Origin: Candidatus Poseidoniaceae archaeon
GTDB lineage: Archaea > Thermoplasmatota > Poseidoniia > Poseidoniales > Poseidoniaceae
Length of the DNA stretch: 5,536 nt
Assembly: GCA_023254445.1 (NCBI GenBank)
Contig: JALRLN010000094.1
Span: forward strand, 1-5,536
Reading direction: 5' to 3'
Position numbers and translations under genes: made by a program. Shown here piece by piece: positions 1 to 5,536 of this stretch. Numbering within the stretch: position 1 is the first letter of the stretch; every line of letters begins with the position of its first letter. The notes under the pieces were generated by a model. The model worked only from the letters and a program-made list of their open reading frames with translations, was not told where the DNA came from and did not search any database.

Positions 1-32
1 GCCTGATAAGCGGTCGATGCTCTGTCCACGAT

Positions 33-1214
33 GTGCCCGTCCCCGCCCAACCTGCCCCGGTCGAGGACGTCGTGACGTTGGCACGCTACCCCTTCCTGCC
101 GCAGGCCTCGCCGTGGATTGCGTCGATGGCCCAGCAGCACGGCATCACCCTCGACGAATTGCTCGACGGCCCGATGATGGAGCCCTCCCGCGCACGGGCA
201 CGGCTCCGCCTCGTGGAAACCGTCGAGGCCGAGGACGGCGTTGGCGTCGTGGGCGGGGACCTTCACTCCGATACGGGTCGATTGCTCGAGGTGTTCTCCT
301 TCTACTACGCGCGGTTGGTGGTCTGCGCCACGCGCGATGAACGCCTGGTGGCCCGGTGGGCCCTCGCCGAAGCGCAACGCGCCGAGCGCTTGCTTCTGGG
401 CGACGAGCGCGCGCTTCCCGCGGTGGCGGCGACGTACTTCTCCGTCATCGACGCCGCTGCACCTCAAGGGCGCAGCATCGCGGGCCGTGGCGAGCGTGGC
501 GGTGCGTTGACCCACCTTGAATGGACGATCGGCATGACCGATTTTCTCGAAGTCTGCCCAAAGATCACCGGGGACCGCTGGCGGCTCGCCAACACCGAGG
601 TGTCAAACGGCCGCATCCGCTTGCACAACGAAACCACCTACAGCTCGTCGGCCAAGGTGGCTCGCCTCCTCCGCGAGCGAATCAAGGCCGCCATCGAAGA
701 CGACGCCCTCGGCAAGATGTCGGAAGTCACGGACGACCTCGCAGCGCGGCTGGCCCAGCCCGTGGGCATGGTGCGCAACCTGCTGGAAGCACGGGTGTCG
801 CAGCAGATCGCCTTGACCGGCATCGCCGAGGAAGATTGGCCACCCTGCATGCGCCGCATCATCGCGGACCTCTCCCAAGGCGTCAACGTGAACCACTTTG
901 GTCGGGTCTTTCTCGCGTCAATGGCGTCGACGATGGACCTCCCACGCACCACCACCGTGGATTTCTTCCGAGGTGCACGCGACTTCAGTGAGGGTACGAC
1001 CAGTTACCAGGTGGACCACGTGTACGACCACAACTACACCCCTGCGGGGTGTGGCAAACTGAAGGTCAACCACAACTGCCCGGTGCTTCCCGGCGACGAC
1101 CGCTTGTGCGACCGCGACTGGCTCGACCACCCGCTGAAGTACGTCCGCTCCCGTCAGAAGTGGAAGGAGCGGCAGGCCGAGGTGGAGGCGGGCAGCCCCC
1201 CTCCGTCAGGGTGA
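33..1214 (+). CDS. priL: DNA primase large subunit PriL (iron-sulfur subunit)
   Basis: PriL is the non-catalytic large subunit of archaeal/eukaryal primase. With PriS it makes the RNA primers used in DNA replication in the cytoplasm. The protein is 393 residues, within the family's usual 300-400. The C-terminal half carries the diagnostic 4Fe-4S ligands: C272 in PPCM, C340 in AGCGKL, C349 in NHC-type context (HNCP) and C359 in RLCD, followed by the family's HPLKY motif at 366-370. N287/H288 and R291 fit the conserved N-H-x2-R segment after the first cysteine. The N-terminal part is a mostly helical domain opening with RYPFLP near residue 18, as is typical. The start is uncertain: GTG at 33 is used here, GTG at 72 is a plausible shorter start, and the frame stays open to the left edge, so an upstream start cannot be excluded. 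No ribosome-binding site is clear. PriS is not in the window. The identification is firm. Confidence 0.93.
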   Translation: MPVPAQPAPVEDVVTLARYPFLPQASPWIASMAQQHGITLDELLDGPMMEPSRARARLRLVETVEAEDGVGVVGGDLHSDTGRLLEVFSFYYARLVVCATRDERLVARWALAEAQRAERLLLGDERALPAVAATYFSVIDAAAPQGRSIAGRGERGGALTHLEWTIGMTDFLEVCPKITGDRWRLANTEVSNGRIRLHNETTYSSSAKVARLLRERIKAAIEDDALGKMSEVTDDLAARLAQPVGMVRNLLEARVSQQIALTGIAEEDWPPCMRRIIADLSQGVNVNHFGRVFLASMASTMDLPRTTTVDFFRGARDFSEGTTSYQVDHVYDHNYTPAGCGKLKVNHNCPVLPGDDRLCDRDWLDHPLKYVRSRQKWKERQAEVEAGSPPPSG

Positions 1215-1298
1215 GCCCGAAGCAGCGCGTGTGGCCACGGTGGAAGCGCAGGTTTTGAGCAGGAGAACGTCAACGGCCCAACAGGAGCAGCGCTGCGC

Positions 1299-2417
1299 AT
1301 GGACCGAATCCTCGTTCTGACCGTCGATCGGGACGACGACCTTGGCAACAAGACCTCCATCCGTGGTCCGGTCGTTGGTCGGCGTAGCGTGCTTACCGCC
1401 GCCCTGAAGTTGGGGATGGCCGACCCTGAGGAAAGCGACACGAACGCCATCCTTGGGGCCTTGGCGCAGTACGACCGTTTGCTTGAGGGAAAATCCGGCG
1501 ACGACGAAGTCGAGGTCGCGGTGCTGACAGGGGACGAAAAAGTCGGGCAACGCTCCGACCGGGCCATCTCGGCGCAACTGGACGAGGTCGTCAACACCTT
1601 CCAACCGGACCGCTGCATTGTGGTCACGGACGGCGCCGAAGACGAGGCGGTGCTGCCCCTCATCCAGTCCCGGGTGAAGATCGAACATGTGGAGAAGATC
1701 ATCGTCAAGCAATCCAAGGGGATTGAGGGGACCTACTACTACATCGTGAAAGCGTTGGAAGACCCGAAGTGGCGCTCGCGCTTCATGATCCCTGCCGGGC
1801 TGATCCTGGCCATCCTCGGCTTCGGCGTCATGCTCCCCGACGCCATTGGGAGCATCGTGCTTGGCGCCCTTCCCTTGCTGACCGGCCTGTACATCTTCGC
1901 CAAGGGCGCAGGCATCGACGACAACGTCAACCGCGTGGTGCAGGAAATGAGGGAAAACGCCGATGCGGCGATGTTCACCTCGCTGCTGTGGACGGGCACC
2001 CTGTTCAGCGCCCTCTTCGCCTTCGCTGAAGGATGGCGGCAGTATGACCTTCTCACGACCACCGGGCCGGTCAACGCATCGGTGTGGCTCGACACGCTGC
2101 ACAGCGCCCTGCCGTGGATTGTGCTGGCCTTCCTGACCTCAACCGCCGGCTTCATGCTGCTCCGCATCAAGCGCGGGAACTTCTCAGGTCGGATGATCAT
2201 CCTCTCGATTTTCGGCCTCGTCGTGCACTCCTTCATCGACTCCTCGTTGAACATCGCGTCCGAGGTGCTCGCCGGCGATTTCACCTTCGAAGTGACGTCC
2301 ATCCTCAGCGAGTTGACCATGCCGATGATTTGGATCGTCGTGCTCTGGTTCGCCATGACCGTCAACCGCTCCCTCAAGGGTCGCCAACCGTACAGCGTCC
2401 CCTACCGTGGAATCTGA
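1299..2417 (+). CDS. DUF373 (COG2237) archaeal membrane protein
   Basis: The protein has 372 residues and its biochemical function is unknown. The N-terminal soluble domain (about 1-160) shows the DUF373 signature: VDRDDDLG at 9-16, GPVVGR at 23-28, DPEESDTNAI at 42-51, VLTGD at 75-79, VTDGAEDE at 109-116, LPLIQSRVKI at 119-128, and VKQS at 136-139. The conserved acidic residues suggest a metal- or nucleotide-binding pocket, but that is inference. The C-terminal half has about six hydrophobic membrane spans near 163-181, 184-202, 225-243, 268-288, 298-318 and 337-354, ending in a short basic tail. Start ATG 1299 directly precedes the conserved first strand (RILVLTVDRD). An AGGAG at 1283-1287 lies 11 bases upstream, rather far for a ribosome-binding site. 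It follows priL by 84 bases on the same strand, so co-transcription is possible. Family assignment is strong; the role is unknown. Confidence 0.9.
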   Translation: MDRILVLTVDRDDDLGNKTSIRGPVVGRRSVLTAALKLGMADPEESDTNAILGALAQYDRLLEGKSGDDEVEVAVLTGDEKVGQRSDRAISAQLDEVVNTFQPDRCIVVTDGAEDEAVLPLIQSRVKIEHVEKIIVKQSKGIEGTYYYIVKALEDPKWRSRFMIPAGLILAILGFGVMLPDAIGSIVLGALPLLTGLYIFAKGAGIDDNVNRVVQEMRENADAAMFTSLLWTGTLFSALFAFAEGWRQYDLLTTTGPVNASVWLDTLHSALPWIVLAFLTSTAGFMLLRIKRGNFSGRMIILSIFGLVVHSFIDSSLNIASEVLAGDFTFEVTSILSELTMPMIWIVVLWFAMTVNRSLKGRQPYSVPYRGI

Positions 2418-2424
2418 GGCCCTA

Positions 2425-2440
2425 CCCGCGCAGGTGCGGG
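2425..2440 (+). other. Short intergenic hairpin after the DUF373 gene
   Basis: Seven bases after the DUF373 stop, CCCGC (2425-2429) and GCGGG (2436-2440) form a perfect five-pair stem, with a possible G-U pair closing a four-base loop. It is not followed by a T tract, so it is not a standard terminator. It could slow RNA decay or be chance in such GC-rich DNA. Confidence 0.25.
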
Positions 2441-2461
2441 AACGCTTATGCCAGCCACGAT

Positions 2462-2465
2462 GAGG
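2462..2465 (+). promoter_or_regulatory. Ribosome-binding site for the 11-span membrane protein
   Basis: GAGG sits seven bases before ATG 2473 and matches the CCUC of the archaeal 16S rRNA tail. An in-frame TGA at 2467-2469 lies two codons upstream of that ATG, so 2473 is the most upstream possible start. Together these settle the start. Confidence 0.55.
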
Positions 2466-2472
2466 ATGAAGC

Positions 2473-3672
2473 ATGGCTGGCGACCATGGCGCATCCACGC
2501 TCCTGTTCACCTTTCCAACGATTTTTTTCGGCAGTTTGGCCGTGGCTGGCCTCGTTGCGCTGACGGCTCACAAGCGCATGGGCAGGCTGCCCCGCGTTGG
2601 TGAAGCACGCTACGATGTGTTCGTTCTGCTGCTCGGCCTCTGGTGCCTTGCAGGCTTGCTGATCGACGCCTCGGCCCACATTTCCGGCGTCGTGGATGAC
2701 ACCTTCTTCACCGAGTGGCACGCGTTGTGGTACTCCGGTGCCACGGCATACGGGGCCTACATCCTCTATGCCGTGCTTCCCGACGGAGGCCTTGGTGAAT
2801 TGGCACGAAGGCCCTTCGGCGTGCTGGGCGACCTCGCACCTCAACACCGAGCAGGGGTGTGGGGCATCGTCATCTTCGGCGCTGCTGGGTTTGGTGACAT
2901 GATCTGGCACGAAGTGCTCGGTGTGGAAAGCAGCATCGACATCCTCCTCTCGCCAACCCACATCGGGCTCTTCGCCGGCCTCACGCTTTCGGTATCGGGG
3001 CCCATGTGGTCCGCTTGGGTGGACGCGAAGAGTGGAACGGGGGGCTTTCGGTCCCAACTCTTGCTGGCCTTTGGTGTCGGGGCCGCCTGGACCGTGCTCT
3101 TGCTCCTGACACGCTTCAGCCACATGTGGATCGCTCCGTTGGACCAGGTCTGCTACGCCCCAGGGGGGGCGCTCGGCTGCGACGACCGCTACGAGGACGC
3201 GCTGCAGTTGGGCCTGAACATGATCTACGTGCAGGCCATGCTGACCTCCGGGGCCTTGCTGCTCTTCCTTCGCCGATGGCAACCTGCACGGGGGACGTTG
3301 TTCCTCATCGGAGCCGTCCACGCCGTTGGCGTCTGGGTGTACGCCAACAACGGCCTTGCAACCTTGGTGCAAGGGCTGGTGTGGGCGGTGCTGCTCGAAG
3401 GCCTTCGTGGGCTGTGGTTGTCCGGACGGCGGCACCTCTTCATGGCCTTGGCCACCGCAACCCAGGTCATCATCGGCATCGTCTGGGCCCTGCGGGCGCT
3501 GCCCAACACGGGGTCGGTGCGCACGTGGACGGAAGGGACGGACCTCCACCTTGTCCCCTACGGTTGGACCGTCCATGCCACCTTTGGCGTCGTGGTGCTC
3601 GCCGCGTTCATTGGCGTCATCGCGACCAGCATCGTGATGCCCCCGGACGTGAAGGACGACACCGACGCGTGA
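2473..3672 (+). CDS. Unrecognised multi-pass membrane protein, about 11 spans, with conserved-looking D/H/E motifs
   Basis: I do not recognise a named family in this 399-residue protein. Hydrophobic spans fall near 12-32, 47-68, 85-103, 128-147, 161-180, 196-214, 245-266, 273-291, 296-313, 322-341 and 364-388. Basic clusters (34-41, 112-113, 267-273, 312-320) alternate as expected if the N-terminus is outside and the C-terminus inside. In that model most striking polar residues face outward: D65 and H69 (D-x3-H), E81 and H83 (EWH), D142 and H146 (a second D-x3-H), E152, H163 in SPTH, H217, H359 and H368. H283 lies in span 8. Such a pattern suggests a metal or heme site at the outer face, by inference only. 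C227 and C236 lie in the predicted outer loop 215-243 and could form a disulfide. It sits 55 bases after the DUF373 gene on the same strand. That it is a real gene is near certain; its function is unknown. Confidence 0.85.
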   Translation: MAGDHGASTLLFTFPTIFFGSLAVAGLVALTAHKRMGRLPRVGEARYDVFVLLLGLWCLAGLLIDASAHISGVVDDTFFTEWHALWYSGATAYGAYILYAVLPDGGLGELARRPFGVLGDLAPQHRAGVWGIVIFGAAGFGDMIWHEVLGVESSIDILLSPTHIGLFAGLTLSVSGPMWSAWVDAKSGTGGFRSQLLLAFGVGAAWTVLLLLTRFSHMWIAPLDQVCYAPGGALGCDDRYEDALQLGLNMIYVQAMLTSGALLLFLRRWQPARGTLFLIGAVHAVGVWVYANNGLATLVQGLVWAVLLEGLRGLWLSGRRHLFMALATATQVIIGIVWALRALPNTGSVRTWTEGTDLHLVPYGWTVHATFGVVVLAAFIGVIATSIVMPPDVKDDTDA

Positions 3673-3702
3673 GGCCACGGGCCAAGCGCGGGCAAGCCTG
3701 AA

Positions 3703-3725
3703 ACCACCCCGAGCGATGAGGTGGT
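3703..3725 (+). promoter_or_regulatory. Possible hairpin covering the ribosome-binding site of the zinc-ribbon gene
   Basis: ACCACC at 3703-3708 is perfectly complementary to GGTGGT at 3720-3725, with an 11-base loop. The right arm overlaps the GAGGTG ribosome-binding site and ends two bases before ATG 3727, so folding would reduce ribosome access. No T run follows, so a terminator is unlikely. A six-pair stem may be chance. Confidence 0.3.
3718..3723 (+). promoter_or_regulatory. Ribosome-binding site that decides the start at 3727
   Basis: GAGGTG is a six-base match to the CACCUC of the archaeal anti-Shine-Dalgarno region. Its GAGG core ends five bases before ATG 3727. It overlaps the alternative in-frame GTG at 3721, which it could not serve, so it favours ATG 3727. 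Confidence 0.6.
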
Positions 3726-3726
3726 C

Positions 3727-4116
3727 ATGCTCGCACCCGAAGACGTGGCCCGGCTCGCCGGCCTCGACGGATACGACCGCATGCTGGCCATGGACGAGAT
3801 GGCCCGGCGTTTGGGACGCAGCCTCGCCGAGGTGGAGCAGGCCTTCCTCGCGCAATCCAGCGGAACAACCCAACCCGCACCCGAGTCAGCCGACCTCCCC
3901 GCTCCCGCCCCGCCACCCGCACAAGCGGCGGAGCGTCTGGACATGTCCGGCCTGCAGTACGCCTACGACCCAAGCAGGGAAGCCAAGGAGCGTCGTGCTC
4001 AGGTGGCGCAGGCCATTCGATGTCCCACCTGTGCTGCCGCCCTCGGCATTCCTGACGTTCGACCCATTCGCGTGACGTGCCCATCATGCGGTGCCGTAAC
4101 GACCTTCTCCGCGTGA
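3727..4116 (+). CDS. Small helical-domain and zinc-ribbon protein, function unknown
   Basis: This is a soluble protein of 129 residues. Residues 1-43 look like a small helical bundle (PEDVARLAGLDGYDRM, then MARRLGRSLAEVEQAFL), which resembles a helix-turn-helix or scaffold helix pair. Residues 46-67 are a proline/alanine-rich flexible linker. Residues 84-98 are a charged helix. The C-terminus carries a zinc ribbon with four cysteines, C99-P-x-C102 and C118-P-S-C121-G, separated by 15 residues, a usual arrangement for binding one Zn ion. Zinc ribbons of this kind occur in archaeal transcription, RNA-binding and signalling proteins, so the ribbon alone does not fix the role. ATG 3727 is chosen over GTG 3721 because of the ribosome-binding site. 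It lies 54 bases after the membrane protein gene, and its TGA overlaps a downstream GTG (GTGA at 4113-4116), pointing to coupled translation with the next gene. Confidence 0.8.
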   Translation: MLAPEDVARLAGLDGYDRMLAMDEMARRLGRSLAEVEQAFLAQSSGTTQPAPESADLPAPAPPPAQAAERLDMSGLQYAYDPSREAKERRAQVAQAIRCPTCAAALGIPDVRPIRVTCPSCGAVTTFSA

Positions 4117-4973
4117 GCGCGGAGTTCTTGGTCGGGGCCAACGCCCCACAACGCATGGAACGGGTCCGACCACGCCTTTGGCCGTACAACCCCGCATCGT
4201 CACCGGTGGCGCTGCCTGAGGTCGACGTGCTGTTCACGTCCTCCGAGGTGGTGCCCCTCACCGCTTCAACCACGTCGGCTCCTGACGACGTGTTCGATCT
4301 GGACGCGTTGCGGTCGTGGGCTGAAACCTTGCAGGACGACCAAGGGGCACGCCTTGGTGACCTCCTGAACGCCGAAGGAGCGGCACCGCTTGACCAACGT
4401 CGCCCCTTCCTGATGCTTGGTGAACTCGCCAATCCGTTCCGACTCGCCAGCCTTCAAGCCGAGGCGGTGCCGATCCTCAGGGTCCGGTTGGAAGGCCTGT
4501 GCCGGACGTGGACCGACAGCCAGGACGCGCGTCACATTCAGCCTGGCCTTCATCACGTCACCCTCGCCCGCACCCCCGGCTGGTGGGAGGAAGCACACCT
4601 TGGCCTTCTGTCACCAAAGGAAATGAAGCGCTTCACCATGTGGTTGGCCCAGGACCGCCAAGGCGACTGGCGCGGGGTTCGTGTCGCGGAAGGAGGACTT
4701 CGCCTCGAACACGCGCCGCTCGACCCTCCGGCGATCGACGACGTCACCTGGGACGGCAGCGTGGAGCGCGTCGAACGGCCCGCTCCGGCCCCGACCGGCG
4801 CGGGCATCGACCTCGCTTCGGTGATGGTCCCCGTGCACGCTCGACGGGGCTGTTACGACCACCGAGGTCGTTTGGCGCGCTGCGTTCATCTTCCACAGCG
4901 CGCCTTCCACGAGGGCGTCTTCCGGCGTGGCTCCGCCCGGGATTGGAGCGACGTGCTGGACACCTTGGGCTGA
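4113..4973 (+). CDS. Unrecognised soluble protein, 286 residues, coupled to the zinc-ribbon gene
   Basis: I recognise no family. The protein has no signal peptide or membrane span. Residues 1-60 are rich in P, S and T and probably flexible. Helical segments follow at about 62-88 and 98-130. It is unusually rich in tryptophan (nine, including W157-W158). A second P-rich stretch lies at about 202-228, before a C-terminal segment with C247, H250, C257 and H259 (C-x2-H-x6-C-x-H), which could bind a metal ion, although the spacing is not a standard zinc finger. The start is ambiguous. GTG 4113 gives a four-base GTGA overlap with the preceding stop, typical of translational coupling, and is preferred. 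GTG 4077 and ATG 4086 would overlap that gene more, and ATG 4155 would leave a gap. None has a clear ribosome-binding site. The long open frame with G/C-rich third positions makes a real gene likely. Confidence 0.72.
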   Translation: MSAEFLVGANAPQRMERVRPRLWPYNPASSPVALPEVDVLFTSSEVVPLTASTTSAPDDVFDLDALRSWAETLQDDQGARLGDLLNAEGAAPLDQRRPFLMLGELANPFRLASLQAEAVPILRVRLEGLCRTWTDSQDARHIQPGLHHVTLARTPGWWEEAHLGLLSPKEMKRFTMWLAQDRQGDWRGVRVAEGGLRLEHAPLDPPAIDDVTWDGSVERVERPAPAPTGAGIDLASVMVPVHARRGCYDHRGRLARCVHLPQRAFHEGVFRRGSARDWSDVLDTLG

Positions 4974-4976
4974 TGT

Positions 4977-5003
4977 TGGGACATCCCACGGCATCCCTAT
5001 TAC
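4977..5003 (+). promoter_or_regulatory. Candidate promoter/operator upstream of the winged-helix gene
   Basis: In the 53-base gap, TGGGA (4977-4981) and TCCCA (4984-4988) form an inverted repeat. CATCCC occurs at 4982-4987 and again at 4992-4997, exactly ten bases apart, or about one helical turn. The A/T-richer CTATTA (4997-5002) then follows, and could serve as a weak archaeal TATA box. It lies about 27 bases before ATG 5027, the distance expected for transcription starting at or next to the start codon. No ribosome-binding site precedes 5027, which also fits a leaderless transcript. The elements are short and could be chance. Confidence 0.35.
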
Positions 5004-5026
5004 GGTCAGACGACCATACAACAACG

Positions 5027-5278
5027 ATGCAAGGAAAAGGGAGCCAAAAGGAAGCGCGCTTGGAACGCCTGAAGGACGAGATCCTCACCTACGTGGACGC
5101 CAACCCCCACTGCACCGCTGCGGACATCGTCGACCACCTCGCCAACGTTCGCCGCATGCGCAACCACGGCCTCACCGCCCGCAAGGTCGGGTACTTCATT
5201 CCCCGGCACCTGAAGGAAGCGATTGCTTTCACGCTTGACGCCACCACGGGCAAGCGCCTCTACACGGTCGCGGCATGA
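5027..5278 (+). CDS. Small winged helix-turn-helix-like protein
   Basis: This is a basic protein of 83 residues. After a charged N-terminus, helix 1 spans about 10-25 (RLERLKDEILTYVDAN), helix 2 about 30-39 (TAADIVDHLA), and a probable recognition helix about 50-64 (TARKVGYFIPRHL), preceded by the basic patch RRMRNHGL at 42-49. Residues 66-82 read as a beta hairpin or wing with a TTGK turn at 73-76. This order matches winged helix-turn-helix domains, which usually bind DNA, though some bind RNA or proteins. There are no extra domains. ATG 5027 is chosen because the upstream part of this frame only shadows the preceding gene in another frame. The gene lies 53 bases after the preceding stop and lacks a ribosome-binding site. 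It could be a small transcription regulator. The fold is inferred from pattern only. Confidence 0.75.
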   Translation: MQGKGSQKEARLERLKDEILTYVDANPHCTAADIVDHLANVRRMRNHGLTARKVGYFIPRHLKEAIAFTLDATTGKRLYTVAA

Positions 5279-5308
5279 CCACGGCACCTTCATGCCCACA
5301 GGCCCGAT

Positions 5309-5312
5309 GAGG
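5309..5312 (+). promoter_or_regulatory. Ribosome-binding site for the gene at the right edge
   Basis: GAGG, within GATGAGG, lies four bases before ATG 5317. This supports that ATG as the start of the partial gene. Confidence 0.5.
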
Positions 5313-5316
5313 CAGC

Positions 5317-5536
5317 ATGGTGGAGGCGCCCCGACCGGCCGAGGTCTTCCCGTCGCTGGCAAACCCCTCGCCAGGGTCCGCGCCGCTGTTCCCTGCAGAC
5401 GAAGCGGTGTGGGCCGTGCTCAACCCCGACCATGCGATGGCCCTGCGACGTCAGGTCTGCGAGGCCATCGAGGCGGGAGCCGGCTTCGTGCCAAGCCACG
5501 AGGGGCGCGGGTACACCGTGGACGAATCCCAAGGAC
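5317..5536 (+). CDS. Partial gene of unknown function, cut by the right edge
   Basis: An open frame begins at ATG 5317 behind a good ribosome-binding site and runs without a stop for 73 codons to the window end, so only the N-terminus is visible. Third codon positions are strongly G/C, like the neighbouring genes. The first 25 residues are rich in proline, alanine and serine and probably disordered. From about residue 26 a folded region starts, with DEAVWAVLNPDHAMALRRQV and then AIEAGAGFVPSH at about 53-64. No motif lets me name a family. It follows the winged-helix gene by 38 bases and may share its transcript. Confidence 0.6.
   Translation, partial: MVEAPRPAEVFPSLANPSPGSAPLFPADEAVWAVLNPDHAMALRRQVCEAIEAGAGFVPSHEGRGYTVDESQG

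Noticed and set aside
1287..1296. Perfect ten-base palindrome GCAGCGCTGC just before the DUF373 start
   Set aside because: Several ten-base palindromes are expected by chance in a window of this size, and no second copy was seen to suggest an operator.
1206..2102. Minus-strand open frame of 298 codons opposite the DUF373 gene
   Set aside because: The + strand carries clear DUF373 motifs. The antisense product is low-complexity and runs into the intergenic region, so it is a shadow.
3163..3169. Run of seven G in the 11-span gene as a possible phase-variation tract
   Set aside because: It falls in the predicted outer loop, encodes Gly-Gly in frame, and is unremarkable in GC-rich DNA. The reading frame is intact and there is no sign of slippage.
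2446..3873. Long minus-strand open frame of 475 codons opposite the 11-span gene
   Set aside because: Its translation is rich in His, Gly, Pro, Gln and Val without a coherent fold. It is the expected antisense shadow of a G/C-biased gene, and it spans two + strand genes and their gap.
3716..4075. Alternative + frame overlapping the zinc-ribbon gene
   Set aside because: The frame starting at 3727 has the well-placed ribosome-binding site and the four-cysteine ribbon. The alternative is proline/arginine/serine-rich noise.
4499..5026. Upstream extension of the winged-helix reading frame
   Set aside because: This part overlaps the unrecognised 286-residue gene in another frame and is arginine/proline/serine-rich, typical of an out-of-frame translation.

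Overview
The window comes from a GC-rich archaeal chromosome. Two genes carry this call. One encodes the large subunit of archaeal/eukaryal-type DNA primase (PriL), with all four iron-sulfur cysteines. The other encodes a DUF373 (COG2237) membrane protein, a family I know only from archaea. Strong G/C preference at third codon positions, acidic and non-thermophilic protein composition, and several small proteins I do not recognise would fit a high-GC marine euryarchaeon such as Poseidoniia (Marine Group II), but that lineage is an inference and is not proven by the sequence.

Layout: all seven genes lie on the + strand with gaps of 84 bases or less, so the window is essentially fully coding. 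In order: priL (33-1214, perhaps starting at or left of the edge); DUF373 membrane protein (1299-2417); an unrecognised protein with about 11 membrane spans and acidic/histidine residues clustered on its predicted outer face (2473-3672); a small helical-domain plus zinc-ribbon protein (3727-4116); an unrecognised soluble 286-residue protein that overlaps it by four bases (4113-4973); a small winged-helix-like protein (5027-5278) behind a possible leaderless promoter with short repeats; and the start of an unidentified gene running off the right edge (5317-5536).

How they may work together: only priL has a well-known job, making RNA primers with PriS for replication. The DUF373 and 11-span genes form a membrane pair downstream. 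The zinc-ribbon protein and the soluble protein look translationally coupled. Purine-rich ribosome-binding sites are visible in front of 2473, 3727 and 5317, with a weaker, more distant one before 1299. The winged-helix gene at 5027 has none, which suggests a different start mode or its own promoter. I saw no tRNA or rRNA gene, CRISPR array, insertion sequence or clear terminator. The window looks like ordinary archaeal chromosome carrying several uncharacterised genes. The most interesting are the 11-span protein with its possible extracytoplasmic metal or heme site, and the unrecognised coupled pair at 3727-4973.
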